A stretch of DNA of 64,000 bases from contig NZ_ATWF01000001.1 in assembly GCF_000421105.1 (NCBI RefSeq), positions 530,930 to 594,929 on the forward strand, written 5' to 3'. Source of the DNA: Limisalsivibrio acetivorans. Lineage in GTDB: Bacteria > Chrysiogenota > Deferribacteres > Deferribacterales > Geovibrionaceae. The notes below the pieces were generated by a model. That model was not told the DNA's origin. It saw only the letters and a list, made by a program, of their open reading frames with translations, and made no database searches. Positions 1 through 8,756 of the stretch are shown here, one piece after another (within the stretch, counting starts at the first letter, position 1; the number at the start of each line of letters is the position of its first letter). The translations under genes were made by a program, and so were the position numbers.

Positions 1-1123
1 CCTTGGTAACGTTTTTCATTTTCTCAAGTATCTCAAACAGAGCTTTTATATCTGTCCTGTCATTGAGCTTAAGTTTATCCATCAGTGTAACTAAATCATC
101 TACATTGGTTTTCCTGCCGTCTACCTTCAGCTTCTTTGTGGAATCGTAGGGTGAGCGGTACATAACAGAAGTGGATTCTTCAAGTATCTTATCTTTAACA
201 ACCTGATCAACAGCGAGGTCTCTGAAAGTCGGTGTACTGGATGCAACAGCCTCTTTAAATCTGTATGCCTCTTCAATCTCACGCTCCTTGTTATACTGTG
301 AGAAAGAAAAGCTAAGGATGATTAATGAGAATACTGCGACAAAGGAGCGCTTTATTATGAGTACACTTGGTATATCACTTGTATGCCAATAGTTATCAAA
401 CAAACCTAAAACAAACAAAACTGAAATAATTGCAATGACAGAAAAACTAAGAGTTATCTTGAACCAATTATTCTTATTTTTACAAACAGTTTCTGCTCTA
501 TCACTGAAAGATTTTTTGAGTTTATCTGTTACCTCCTGCTCTTCAACTTTCTCAACTTGTTTGATATTTTGTTCTAAAGAAGCAAGAAGTTGAGAGGCTC
601 TTTTCTTAGTAGTGTCAATATATTCTTGTAATTCAAGGTTTTGGCGTTCACCATTATCTTTATTTTTAGATTTACTAACTCTATGCAAGTCACCAATGGA
701 AATTTTTTTATTTGGATCTCTAGCTACAATGTTATAAATGTCATTTTCAACTTTTCTTAAAGTACTAAAAGTTGAAGAAGTAAATTCTTCTAATATCTTT
801 TGAATTTCATAAGACCTTAAAGATTTGCTCTTATAAAGTATTGGACTTAACTCTTTCTTTGCTCTTGTCAACCAACTGCTATCTTTAAAGTCATAATTGT
901 ATATCATATTATCTAAAAAATGATAAAATATAGTAATTAACTCACGTAGTATATCTTTATCGGTTTCTTCGAGATTTTTACTGAAATATTTAACCTTATG
1001 AATAAGGTTAACATCAATAAAACCTCTATCATGAAATATTTTTGGAAAATAACTAGAGAGACTAATACACTCGTCAATTATTTCATCTATACTTAGTTCG
1101 TTATGATCAATATCAATATTCAA
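1..1123 (-). CDS. Unknown two-TM protein, 3' end cut by window edge
   Basis: An uninterrupted frame runs from a TTG start at 1123-1121 to the window edge (374 codons seen, no stop). A GGAG lies 8 bases before the TTG, and an in-frame TAG just upstream leaves no earlier start. The first 220 residues are hydrophilic, helical and rich in Asn, Lys, Ile and Glu. Two membrane segments follow around residues 225-250 and 262-285, then a charged cytoplasmic-looking tail. Bases about 300-1123 are much more AT-rich than the neighbouring genes and use AT-ending codons, while bases 1-300 look like the rest of the window. This suggests acquired DNA or a fusion. I do not recognise the family. It lies downstream of, and on the same strand as, the TRAP operon, but a terminator separates them. 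Confidence 0.75.
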   Translation of the reverse strand, partial: MNIDIDHNELSIDEIIDECISLSSYFPKIFHDRGFIDVNLIHKVKYFSKNLEETDKDILRELITIFYHFLDNMIYNYDFKDSSWLTRAKKELSPILYKSKSLRSYEIQKILEEFTSSTFSTLRKVENDIYNIVARDPNKKISIGDLHRVSKSKNKDNGERQNLELQEYIDTTKKRASQLLASLEQNIKQVEKVEEQEVTDKLKKSFSDRAETVCKNKNNWFKITLSFSVIAIISVLFVLGLFDNYWHTSDIPSVLIIKRSFVAVFSLIILSFSFSQYNKEREIEEAYRFKEAVASSTPTFRDLAVDQVVKDKILEESTSVMYRSPYDSTKKLKVDGRKTNVDDLVTLMDKLKLNDRTDIKALFEILEKMKNVTK

Positions 1124-1181
1124 ATCGCTATACTCCTACACGTTATGCTGATTATTAGCATATATACTTATAGTACTCAAT

Positions 1182-1210
1182 AAAAAAGCGGCCCCAGTCG
1201 AGGCCGCTTG
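1182..1210 (-). terminator. Rho-independent terminator of the TRAP operon
   Basis: An 8-bp stem (AAGCGGCC with GGCCGCTT, 1186-1193 and 1202-1209) is followed on the minus strand by a run of T. It lies 25 bases after the dctM stop codon. Confidence 0.85.
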
Positions 1211-1234
1211 TAGTAGCTATCTATTGAATTCCTA

Positions 1235-2581
1235 TTAGAATCCCTGGGAAATACCGAATATCTCCGGATAAACCGCAAGGATAATGAGGATAACCGCCTG
1301 TATCGCAATGAACGGCAGAACACCTCTGTATATCTCAGTTGTTTTAACCTGCGGCGGTGCAACCCCTTTCAGATAAAACAAACTGAAGCCGAAGGGAGGC
1401 GTCAGGAATGATGTCTGAAGGTTCATGGCGATTAGTATCGCAAACCATATGGGGTTTATACCTATCGCCTCTGAAATGGGCACCAGAATAGGCACGATAA
1501 TGTAGGATATCTCAATGAAATCGATGAAGAATCCGAGGACCATGATCGATATCATGGAGAGAATCAGAAAACCCCATTTCTCGCCGGGGAGCCCTAGCAT
1601 GAACTCCTCAACAATCATATCACCGCCGGTGTAGGTGAACACCATGGAGAACGCCGTGGCGCCAACAAGGATACCGAACACCATCGCAGTAATCTTAACC
1701 GTCTCCAGTGAGCTGTCGAATATGAGCTTAAAGGAGAATTCCCTGTACAGAATGGAGAGTATCACAGCTCCGACACCACCCACTGCGGCGGATTCCGTAG
1801 GCGTTGCAACCCCGCCGAAGATCGAGCCGAGTACGAGAATGATAAGCACAAGGGGGGGCACAATCGCCTTAATAGCCTTGAATACCTGCTGTTTCTTCGT
1901 TCCGTGGGAATCCTCTATACGAACGGGGGGAGCCGATTTCGGATTAAGGAATGAGATGATTACGATATAGATAACATATGCGCCCACAAGGTACACACCG
2001 GGCCACACAGCCGCCTTGAAAAGATCACCCACGGGAACCTGAAAAACATCCCCGAGGATTATGAGAACGATAGATGGGGGGATAATCTGCCCCAACGTTC
2101 CCGCAGCACAGATGGTTCCTGTGGATAGCTTGTTGTTGTAGTTATACTTTATCATAACCGGGAGGGAGATAACCCCCATCGCCACAACGCTGGCTCCCAC
2201 AACGCCCGTGGATGCCGCAAGGAGTGCGCCCACAAGTACCGTACTGATGGCAAGACCTCCCCTCACCTCGCCGAAAAGAAAGCCCATGGATTCAAGGAGC
2301 TTCTCGGCAAGCTTCGTCTTCTGGAGAACGATACCCATGAAGATGAAAAGGGGGATAGCCATAAGGATCGTGTTGTTCATGATGGCGAAGATACGGTGGG
2401 GCATGAAGGCAAACATAAGCCTCCCCGCCTGCAGACCCTCCATAAGACCGGCATCGAGACCTACGGACATGATGCCCGCTATCATTCCGAATATGACGGA
2501 TACCGCCCCGAAGGTGAACGCAACGGGATATCCGAAAAGAAGCATAAACAGGGCACAGAAGAACATTATGATTCCTATCAT
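1235..2581 (-). CDS. dctM: TRAP transporter large permease, DctM family
   Basis: This is the 12-helix membrane subunit of a tripartite ATP-independent periplasmic transporter, which imports organic acids with sodium. The 448 residues are almost wholly hydrophobic. They begin with the typical first helix carrying a GYPVAF motif and include glycine-rich stretches (GALLAASTGVVGAS, GQIIPPS) seen in this family. The length is normal for DctM. The start overlaps the dctQ stop by 4 bases (ATGA), so the two are translationally coupled. Substrate specificity is set by the binding protein upstream, which is TakP-like, so 2-oxo acids are the most likely cargo. That substrate is inferred. Confidence 0.93.
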   Translation of the reverse strand: MIGIIMFFCALFMLLFGYPVAFTFGAVSVIFGMIAGIMSVGLDAGLMEGLQAGRLMFAFMPHRIFAIMNNTILMAIPLFIFMGIVLQKTKLAEKLLESMGFLFGEVRGGLAISTVLVGALLAASTGVVGASVVAMGVISLPVMIKYNYNNKLSTGTICAAGTLGQIIPPSIVLIILGDVFQVPVGDLFKAAVWPGVYLVGAYVIYIVIISFLNPKSAPPVRIEDSHGTKKQQVFKAIKAIVPPLVLIILVLGSIFGGVATPTESAAVGGVGAVILSILYREFSFKLIFDSSLETVKITAMVFGILVGATAFSMVFTYTGGDMIVEEFMLGLPGEKWGFLILSMISIMVLGFFIDFIEISYIIVPILVPISEAIGINPIWFAILIAMNLQTSFLTPPFGFSLFYLKGVAPPQVKTTEIYRGVLPFIAIQAVILIILAVYPEIFGISQGF

Positions 2582-3114
2582 GATGCGCCTCCCTGCATCT
2601 CTTTGGGCTTCTCTCCGCCTCTGCGGATTATATTGATGTTCTTTACGATATAGCCGACACTAGCCAGTGCAAGCATTGAGAATGCCAGCGGCACAACCGC
2701 CTTAATCAGCCACCGGTGGGTCAGTCCGCCGGGGTCTCCGCTTATCTCACCTGTAACATATGCCTCTTTAACAAAGCCGATGGAACCGGAGGCGATGAGC
2801 AGGGAGAAGGGGATAAGGAACACAAAGGTTCCAACTATATTGATAACAGCCTGCTTCTGGGGGCTGATATTGTCGTATATAACGTCCACTCGAACGTGGC
2901 CGTCCTCCTTAAGCGCATAAACTATGCCGAGGAGAAACACAATAGAGAAAAGGTGCCACTCCATCTCCTGAAAGGCGATATTTCCCGTTTTAAAGAAGTA
3001 GCGCATTATAACGTCGTAAAAAACGTTCAGCGTCATCAGAATCATAAGAGCAGCTGTAAAATAACCGAGCCAGTCGGAAGCCTTGTCATAGATTCGTTCT
3101 ATTTTATCCAGCAT
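2578..3114 (-). CDS. dctQ: TRAP transporter small permease, DctQ family
   Basis: Small membrane subunit that pairs with DctM. It has 178 residues and four predicted helices (roughly 15-40, 50-70, 90-115 and 135-160). The second region carries the QEMEWHLF pattern of acidic and aromatic residues usual in DctQ proteins. An AGGA lies a few bases before the ATG. It is downstream of dctP with a 116-base spacer holding hairpins, and it overlaps dctM. It forms the dctPQM operon in the usual order. Confidence 0.92.
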   Translation of the reverse strand: MLDKIERIYDKASDWLGYFTAALMILMTLNVFYDVIMRYFFKTGNIAFQEMEWHLFSIVFLLGIVYALKEDGHVRVDVIYDNISPQKQAVINIVGTFVFLIPFSLLIASGSIGFVKEAYVTGEISGDPGGLTHRWLIKAVVPLAFSMLALASVGYIVKNINIIRRGGEKPKEMQGGAS

Positions 3115-3140
3115 ATTAGTCCTATCCTTAGTTAGTTTTT

Positions 3141-3195
3141 CTCTCCAAACGGAGAAAGGGGTTAACCCCCTGCCCTTCAGCTGAGTGTTAACCCC
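3141..3195 (-). promoter_or_regulatory. Intercistronic hairpins between dctP and dctQ
   Basis: A 9-bp stem (GGGGTTAAC at 3158-3166 with GTTAACCCC at 3187-3195) sits next to a smaller one (CTCTCC/GGAGA, 3141-3156). There is no strong T run, so this looks less like a full terminator and more like a partial attenuator or an mRNA-end stabiliser, which would leave more dctP than dctQM product. That role is inferred. Confidence 0.5.
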
Positions 3196-3230
3196 TGATT
3201 TCGATATTTTTAACCAGCTATAAAAGCCTG

Positions 3231-4301
3231 TTACTCTTTGAGGTTGTCCTCAAGATAGTAGTAGTCTGACATCTGAGTCCAAACCCTTACCTTGTTGAGG
3301 TACGCCTCTTGGGAATCGAGGATCTTCTTGAACATGGGGTTGTCCTTTGCTTTTTCAGCAAGAAGCTCGTTGTTTGCCTGCTTCATAGCATCCATAACCT
3401 CTTTGGGGAAGGTTCTGATCTTGATGTTAGGATACTCGGAAGCGATCTTGGACCACGCCTCGGAGCTCATGTGGTAGTTCTCAGCATACATATCGTAAGC
3501 GGAGAGCCTCATTGCTGTTTCGAGGATAGCCTTGTTCTCTTCGGAAAGCTTGTCGAAGGCCTTCTGATTCACGAGGAACTGAAGTTCCGTTGCGGGCTCA
3601 TGCCATCCTGTGTAGTAGTAAGGGGCGATCTTATGGAAGCCCATCTTGATGTCCATTCCGGGACCAACCCACTCAAGGGCGTCGATGGTTCCTCTTTCAA
3701 GTGATGTATAAAGTTCGCCGGGGGGGATGTTTGTTACAGCGAGCCCAAGCTTTGCAAGAACCTCTCCGGCAAAACCGGGGATCCTCATCTTAAGGCCTTT
3801 GAGGTCATCGAGGGAGTTAATCTCCTTTCTGAACCATCCGCCCATCTGGTTTCCTGTGTTACCGCCGGGATAGGAGAGCATGTTGTGCTTGCTGTACACT
3901 TCCTGCATAAGTTCCATACCGCCGCCGTAATAGAACCATGCGTACTGCTCGGGTGCAGTCATACCAAAGGGCATGGTTGTGAAGGCGAGGAATGAGATAT
4001 CCTTACCCTTCCAGTAGTAGGAAGCGGAGTGCGCCATCTGATACTGGCCGAGCTTAACCATGTCAAATACGCCGAAGGGGGCCTTGTGCTTGTTTGCGGC
4101 ATCGATGCGGATAGTGAAGTCGCCGCCGCTCATTTTCTCGACCATAGAAGCCATATTCTCAACGGCATCGGTGAAGGGTGCGAGTGTCGGACCCCAGGTC
4201 ATGGCGAGCTTCCAGCGTACCTTTTGATCAGCAGCAAAAGCGGAAACGCTCAGCATCATAACAACGAGCATCGCTGCAAGGATTGTTCTTGTTAACTTCA
4301 T
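3231..4301 (-). CDS. dctP: TRAP periplasmic binding protein, TakP-like
   Basis: Periplasmic solute receptor of the TRAP transporter. A signal peptide (about residues 1-24, cleaved after AFA) precedes a DctP domain. The conserved substrate-binding arginine lies in the LKMRIPG motif near residue 180, and the downstream ALEWVGPGMD and ELQFLVNQ motifs are those of the TakP branch, which binds 2-oxo acids such as pyruvate with sodium. The start at 4301 is chosen over the ATG two codons upstream (4307) because AGGAG at 4308-4312 is 6 bases from 4301 and abuts 4307. It lies divergent from a pyruvate-type sensor kinase, which supports a 2-oxo-acid role. Confidence 0.9.
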   Translation of the reverse strand: MKLTRTILAAMLVVMMLSVSAFAADQKVRWKLAMTWGPTLAPFTDAVENMASMVEKMSGGDFTIRIDAANKHKAPFGVFDMVKLGQYQMAHSASYYWKGKDISFLAFTTMPFGMTAPEQYAWFYYGGGMELMQEVYSKHNMLSYPGGNTGNQMGGWFRKEINSLDDLKGLKMRIPGFAGEVLAKLGLAVTNIPPGELYTSLERGTIDALEWVGPGMDIKMGFHKIAPYYYTGWHEPATELQFLVNQKAFDKLSEENKAILETAMRLSAYDMYAENYHMSSEAWSKIASEYPNIKIRTFPKEVMDAMKQANNELLAEKAKDNPMFKKILDSQEAYLNKVRVWTQMSDYYYLEDNLKE

Positions 4302-4737
4302 AGACATCTCCTTTAAACAAATATTAAAAAATAACCACGGTCTCCGGAAACCGCTTCTTAAATCATCATCGGTATTTATGAACCAATGTGATATATTACT
4401 ATATTTGCATACTACAAAACACGCCTGTACATGTCAATTCAAAAGCTAACTATATATTAGCACATAACTCCGTTCATTTTACACAAAGTTTACATATATG
4501 ATTTCATTATTTTTTATAATTTAACCTATGACTGTAATATCGTTCCATTTAAGTTAAATTTAATACATATGATTAACTTTGAGCATATAATTCCCTCTGT
4601 CTGACAAAGCGGAAAACATTAATGATGAACCCAAAGTACCGCATCAAACGCTGGCGTTAATATTAATCAACAAAATTGTCCGTTGTGTTTTAAAACAGCG
4701 GGGATTATTGTATTGAAAAATTCCGCACCGGTGTATT
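4302..4737. other. Divergent intergenic region, dctP / btsS
   Basis: AT-rich 436-bp spacer. It holds a clear promoter for the TRAP operon (4409-4437, minus strand). No good promoter was found for the btsS direction. A single imperfect BtsR-like octamer (ACCGCTTC, 4350-4357) is present without a partner 21 bases away. No coding frame is credible. Confidence 0.6.
4409..4437 (-). promoter_or_regulatory. Sigma-70 promoter of dctPQM
   Basis: On the minus strand TTGACA (4437-4432) and TAGTAT (4414-4409) are separated by 17 bases. This places the transcription start about 100 bases before the dctP start codon. Confidence 0.75.
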
Positions 4738-6423
4738 ATGCCCATACTCCTCAATCTTATTCAGGAAATGTCTGTATTTGCTGTTATCGCCTATCTTTAC
4801 AGCAAAACACCTACTTTCCGCCCCCTCATTACCGGCTCATTCCGTACCAAGGACTACGTTTTCCTATACATATTCTTCTCTGCCCTGACCATAATGGGGA
4901 CGTATCTAGGCATACCTATAAAGGACGCCATCGCAAACACAAGGGCCATCGGCGCAGTTATGGCCGGGCTTCTTGGCGGACCGCTCCTCGGGGGTGCAGT
5001 AGGGCTTACAGGCGGACTGCACAGATATATGCTCGGCGGGTTCACCGCCGCCTCCTGCGGAGTCTCTACCACTGTTGAGGGCCTGATTGGCGGCTTTGTA
5101 CATATGTATCTGATACGCCGAAATGAATCCCATAAGGTTTTCTCCTTCAAGGTGGCTTTCTTTACAACATTTATCAGTGAGATAACCCAGATGAGCCTTA
5201 TCATGCTTATATCAAGACCCGTTACTGAAGCATGGGATCTCGTGCGTGTTATCGCCCTGCCGATGATCTTCGCAAACTCCCTCGGAGCGGCGCTCTTCAT
5301 AAGCATCCTGAAGGATCAGAAGAATATGATAGATGTTTACGGCGTAACCTTCTCCAAAAAGGCGTTAAATATCGCAAACAAGACCCTCGGACTGCTCTCC
5401 AAGGGAGTAAAAAGCGATACAGCAGAAAAGCTCGCCAAGGTTATCCATGAGGAAACCGGTGTCGGTTCCGTCGCAATCACCGATACCGAAAAGGTTATCG
5501 CCTTCATAGGAATGGGTGCGGATCACCACAAGCCGGGTACTGTCATATCCTCCCAGTGCACCCTGCGCTCCATAAGGAACAACGAGGTTGTCTTCATAGA
5601 CGGCATAAGCGAGAAGTACGAATGCTCCATTGATGAACACTGCCCCCTCGGCTCCGTTCTTGTGGTTCCGCTTAACGTGGACGGTGAGATCATCGGGACA
5701 ATCAAGATGATGGAGCCGAAGAACAGGCGTTTTCTCGGCATAAACAAGTCCTTTGGTAAAGGTATCGCGGAGCTCCTCTCCACCCAGCTCCTGCTATCGA
5801 AGTACGAAGAGCAGAAAAACCTCCTTGTTAAATCGGAGCTTAAGCTGGTACAGGCGCAGGTGAATCCCCATTTCCTGTTCAATACCCTAAACACAATAGG
5901 CTCGGTTATACGTACAAATCCAGAGAAGGCAAGGGAGCTTATAATACACCTCTCCAGCTTTTTCAGGAGCAACCTCAAGCGCACCAGCGACATATCAACC
6001 CTTCGGGAGGAGGTTGAGCATATTAAGTCATACCTCATTATAGAAGAGGCTCGCTTCAACGACCGTCTCCGTGTGGATATACAGATACCCGAGGAATTTA
6101 TGAATATACGTATACCCGCCTTCTCCCTCCAGCCCGTTGTGGAGAATGCTGTCAAGCACGGTATATCAAGCCTCATGGGCGAAGGTGTAATCTCCATATC
6201 TGCAAAAGTCGGGGATGGAAAGTGCACAATAACCATAGAGGATAATGCCGGTGCATACTGCATGGACAAGAAGAGCAAAACAGGTATCGGAATGAAAAGC
6301 GTGGACAGACGTATAAAAAACCTCTGCGGCAATCAGTACGGTATAGATACGGAATGCTCGGAGGGTGAATACACAAGGGTTATGATAGTAATACCCGAAG
6401 AGGGGTGCGGCGATGAAGTATAG
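4738..6423 (+). CDS. btsS: BtsS/LytS-family sensor histidine kinase
   Basis: Membrane sensor kinase resembling the enterobacterial pyruvate sensor BtsS (YehU). Residues 1-205 form the 5TM-LYT membrane sensor, with the near-identical motifs IANTRAIGAVMAGLLGG and GLTGGLHRY. A GAF domain follows (about 215-350), then a LytS-type kinase with phospho-acceptor His in QVNPHFLFNTLNTI (about 380) and a C-terminal ATPase with VVENAVKHG. The length (561) equals the E. coli protein. The 3' end overlaps btsR by 11 bases. The ATG at 4738 is the first after an in-frame stop, with only a weak ribosome site. Pyruvate as the ligand is inferred from similarity and from the cstA neighbour. Confidence 0.9.
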   Translation: MPILLNLIQEMSVFAVIAYLYSKTPTFRPLITGSFRTKDYVFLYIFFSALTIMGTYLGIPIKDAIANTRAIGAVMAGLLGGPLLGGAVGLTGGLHRYMLGGFTAASCGVSTTVEGLIGGFVHMYLIRRNESHKVFSFKVAFFTTFISEITQMSLIMLISRPVTEAWDLVRVIALPMIFANSLGAALFISILKDQKNMIDVYGVTFSKKALNIANKTLGLLSKGVKSDTAEKLAKVIHEETGVGSVAITDTEKVIAFIGMGADHHKPGTVISSQCTLRSIRNNEVVFIDGISEKYECSIDEHCPLGSVLVVPLNVDGEIIGTIKMMEPKNRRFLGINKSFGKGIAELLSTQLLLSKYEEQKNLLVKSELKLVQAQVNPHFLFNTLNTIGSVIRTNPEKARELIIHLSSFFRSNLKRTSDISTLREEVEHIKSYLIIEEARFNDRLRVDIQIPEEFMNIRIPAFSLQPVVENAVKHGISSLMGEGVISISAKVGDGKCTITIEDNAGAYCMDKKSKTGIGMKSVDRRIKNLCGNQYGIDTECSEGEYTRVMIVIPEEGCGDEV

Positions 6424-7126
6424 AGCACTTGTGATCGATGACGAACCATACGCAAGGGAGGAACTCAAGTACCTCCTGAACGAGTCCGAGCTGTTCGAGT
6501 ATGCCGGAGAGGCTGGAAACGCCGTTGAGGGTGTAAAGCAGGTTAACCGTCTTAAACCGGATATTATTTTCCTCGATATACAGATGCCCGGAATGGACGG
6601 GTTCGAGATGGTAAGCATGCTCGATCCCGAGCGTATGCCCTACATCGTCTTTGTGACAGCGTACGATGAATACGCCCTCAAGGCCTTTGAGGAGAGCGCA
6701 CTCGACTATCTGCTTAAGCCAGTAGAGGCGGAAAGGCTGGAGAGAACAGCCGTTAAGGTCGAAAAGGTTCTCTCCGGCGGTGCTACGCCCAACTATCCTG
6801 AAAAGAAGCTGGAAAAAATACCCTGCACTCTGAAAAATATCATCAAGATCATAGATATAAAGGATATAGAGTACGTCTCCTCTGATATGACAGGGGTTCA
6901 TGCAATTACCCCCGAACGGAGCTACCTCACAGATCTGACCCTTAAGGGTATCGAGTCAAAAACTGATATGCTTCGAACCCACAGGCAGTTCCTCGTTAAT
7001 AAGGAGCACATAGACAATATAGTTATCAATGAGAACCAGTCTGCGGATCTTCATACAAAATCAGGCAAAACCGTTCCAGTAAGCAGACGCTTCCTGAAGC
7101 CGCTGAAGGATGCACTCGGCATATAA
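6413..7126 (+). CDS. btsR: BtsR-like LytTR response regulator
   Basis: Response regulator partner of the upstream kinase. The receiver domain (1-120) has the acidic pocket DDEP (10-12), phospho-acceptor Asp in FLDIQMPG (about 55) and the conserved Lys in YLLKP. A LytTR DNA-binding domain (about 135-237) carries LTLKGIESKT, LRTHRQFLVN and VPVSRRFLKPLK, matching E. coli BtsR closely. The 237-residue length is normal. Its predicted operator lies directly downstream, before cstA, so it most likely activates that transporter, as BtsR does for btsT (yjiY) in E. coli. Confidence 0.92.
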   Translation: MKYRALVIDDEPYAREELKYLLNESELFEYAGEAGNAVEGVKQVNRLKPDIIFLDIQMPGMDGFEMVSMLDPERMPYIVFVTAYDEYALKAFEESALDYLLKPVEAERLERTAVKVEKVLSGGATPNYPEKKLEKIPCTLKNIIKIIDIKDIEYVSSDMTGVHAITPERSYLTDLTLKGIESKTDMLRTHRQFLVNKEHIDNIVINENQSADLHTKSGKTVPVSRRFLKPLKDALGI

Positions 7127-7128
7127 AA

Positions 7129-7219
7129 ACCGCTTAGCCCCCTCCCCCTGCCGCTTAACATATCTATACAACCGCTCAGCACTCCGCACGTATAAAACAC
7201 CCCGTCATATCGTTATTAT
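7129..7219 (+). promoter_or_regulatory. Triple BtsR operator and cstA promoter
   Basis: Three octamers, ACCGCTTA (7129-7136), GCCGCTTA (7150-7157) and ACCGCTCA (7171-7178), are spaced exactly 21 bases apart, leaving 13-base linkers. The E. coli BtsR/YehT site is a direct repeat of ACC(G/A)CT(C/T)A with a 13-base linker. Two of the three octamers match this perfectly and the middle one has one mismatch. A possible -10 (TATTAT, 7214-7219) lies downstream with no clear -35, as expected for an activated promoter. Confidence 0.85.
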
Positions 7220-7248
7220 TAGTGACATACATAAACGGAGGTGTTTTA

Positions 7249-8676
7249 ATGCTGCTCTTTTTCATTTGCACAGCCCTGCTTATCGCAGGCTACTTCACAT
7301 ACGGACTTCTGGTGGACAGGATCTTCGGTTCCGATCCCACCAGAGAAACCCCCGCAGTAACCATGAACGACGGTGTGGACTACGTTAAGATGTCCCCTAA
7401 GAAGATCTACCTTATCCAGCTTCTCAATATCGCCGGTCTCGGACCGATATTCGGTCCTATCCTTGGTGCACTCTACGGCCCCAGCGCACTCATATGGATC
7501 GTAATCGGCTGTATCTTCGGCGGTGCGGTACACGATTACTTCTCCGGCATGCTCTCCATACGCTACAAGGGACAGTCCATCCCCGACTGTGTAGGGCATA
7601 ACCTCGGCAATTTTTTCAAGCAGTTTATGAGAGGCTTCTCTGTTCTTCTCCTTCTGCTTGTGGGCGTTGTTTTCGTACTCGGTCCCGCAAAGCTTCTGGC
7701 GAATATGACATCCCTCCCTGTTATGGTGCTTGTGGGTATCATCTTCTGCTACTACTTCATCGCTACGATCCTCCCCGTGGATAAGATAATCGGCCGTGTC
7801 TATCCCCTTTTCGGCGCAGTGCTTATCTTCATGGCGGTGGGGCTCACTGCAGCTCTCATTGCAAGGGGCTACAGCTTCTACCCCGAGCTTACCCTAAGCA
7901 ATATCCACCCCAAGGAGCTCCCCATATGGCCCCTTATGTTCATCACCATCGCCTGCGGTGCCATCAGCGGCTTCCACGCCACCCAGTCACCCCTAATGGC
8001 AAGATGTGTACCTAACGAAAAATACGGCAGGAAGATTTTCTTCGGCTCCATGATAGGAGAAGGTATCATCGCCCTCATATGGGCAACCCTCGGCATGTCC
8101 TTCTACAGCGGAAGTGCAGATCTCAATGCGGCACTGGCCCAGGGCGGACCCGCCTTCGTGGTAAATGAGATCTCAACCACACTCCTTGGCGGAGTTGGTG
8201 GACTGCTGGCCATCGTCGGTGTTGTTATCCTCCCCATCAGCTCCGGCGACACAGCATTCAGAAGTGCGAGGCTGATCATTGCAGATTTCCTCAAACTCCC
8301 CCAGAAAGAGGGTGCAAAAAGGCTTATGATAGCCGTTCCCCTTTTCCTCGTGGGCTTTCTCGTATCAAGGACGGAGTTCGGCCTCATCTGGAGATACTTC
8401 GGCTGGGCAAACCAGACCCTTGCTACAATCGTACTCTGGGCATCTGCGGCGTATCTCATAAAGCAGGCTAAGTTCCACTGGATAGCGAGCATACCCGCAA
8501 CATTCATGACCGCTGTGGTAATGACGTATCTATCCTATGCTGAAATAGGTTTCGGGCTGGATCTCACAACGGCTACTGCCATAGGCATAATCTCTGCGGC
8601 TGGATCCTTGGCGGCCTTCCTTTACAAGTTCAGGAACTGGGAATCAACGGAGACAGAAGCGGTACAGACTACATAA
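7249..8676 (+). CDS. cstA: CstA/BtsT-family pyruvate transporter
   Basis: Inner-membrane carrier of the carbon-starvation protein A family, whose studied members (CstA, BtsT) take up pyruvate with protons. About 12-13 helices fill the 475 residues. Family motifs are visible: LNIAGLGPIFGPILGALYGP near residue 60, GAVHDYFSGMLSIR, and SGFHATQSPLMARC near 240. It is shorter than the roughly 700-residue E. coli proteins because the C-terminal extension is absent, which is common in other phyla. The start at 7249 is chosen because GGAGG lies 7 bases upstream; the in-frame ATG at 7222 has no ribosome site. It is predicted to be under BtsSR control. Confidence 0.92.
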   Translation: MLLFFICTALLIAGYFTYGLLVDRIFGSDPTRETPAVTMNDGVDYVKMSPKKIYLIQLLNIAGLGPIFGPILGALYGPSALIWIVIGCIFGGAVHDYFSGMLSIRYKGQSIPDCVGHNLGNFFKQFMRGFSVLLLLLVGVVFVLGPAKLLANMTSLPVMVLVGIIFCYYFIATILPVDKIIGRVYPLFGAVLIFMAVGLTAALIARGYSFYPELTLSNIHPKELPIWPLMFITIACGAISGFHATQSPLMARCVPNEKYGRKIFFGSMIGEGIIALIWATLGMSFYSGSADLNAALAQGGPAFVVNEISTTLLGGVGGLLAIVGVVILPISSGDTAFRSARLIIADFLKLPQKEGAKRLMIAVPLFLVGFLVSRTEFGLIWRYFGWANQTLATIVLWASAAYLIKQAKFHWIASIPATFMTAVVMTYLSYAEIGFGLDLTTATAIGIISAAGSLAAFLYKFRNWESTETEAVQTT

Positions 8677-8705
8677 CAAACTCCTGCAAGTCTGAAATAT
8701 GATAC

Positions 8706-8743
8706 AAAAAAAAGGGGAACCTGAGCAGGTTCCCCTTTTTTTT
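8706..8743. terminator. Bidirectional terminator between cstA and the ABC operon
   Basis: A long A run, an AAGGGGAACCTG/CAGGTTCCCCTT stem and a T run form a symmetric terminator serving both convergent transcripts. Confidence 0.92.
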
Positions 8744-8756
8744 GCAGCGTTTATCT

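Noticed and set aside
4350-4357. BtsR-type site in the dctP/btsS spacer
   Set aside because: A single octamer with one mismatch (ACCGCTTC) and no partner at 21 bases is not enough.
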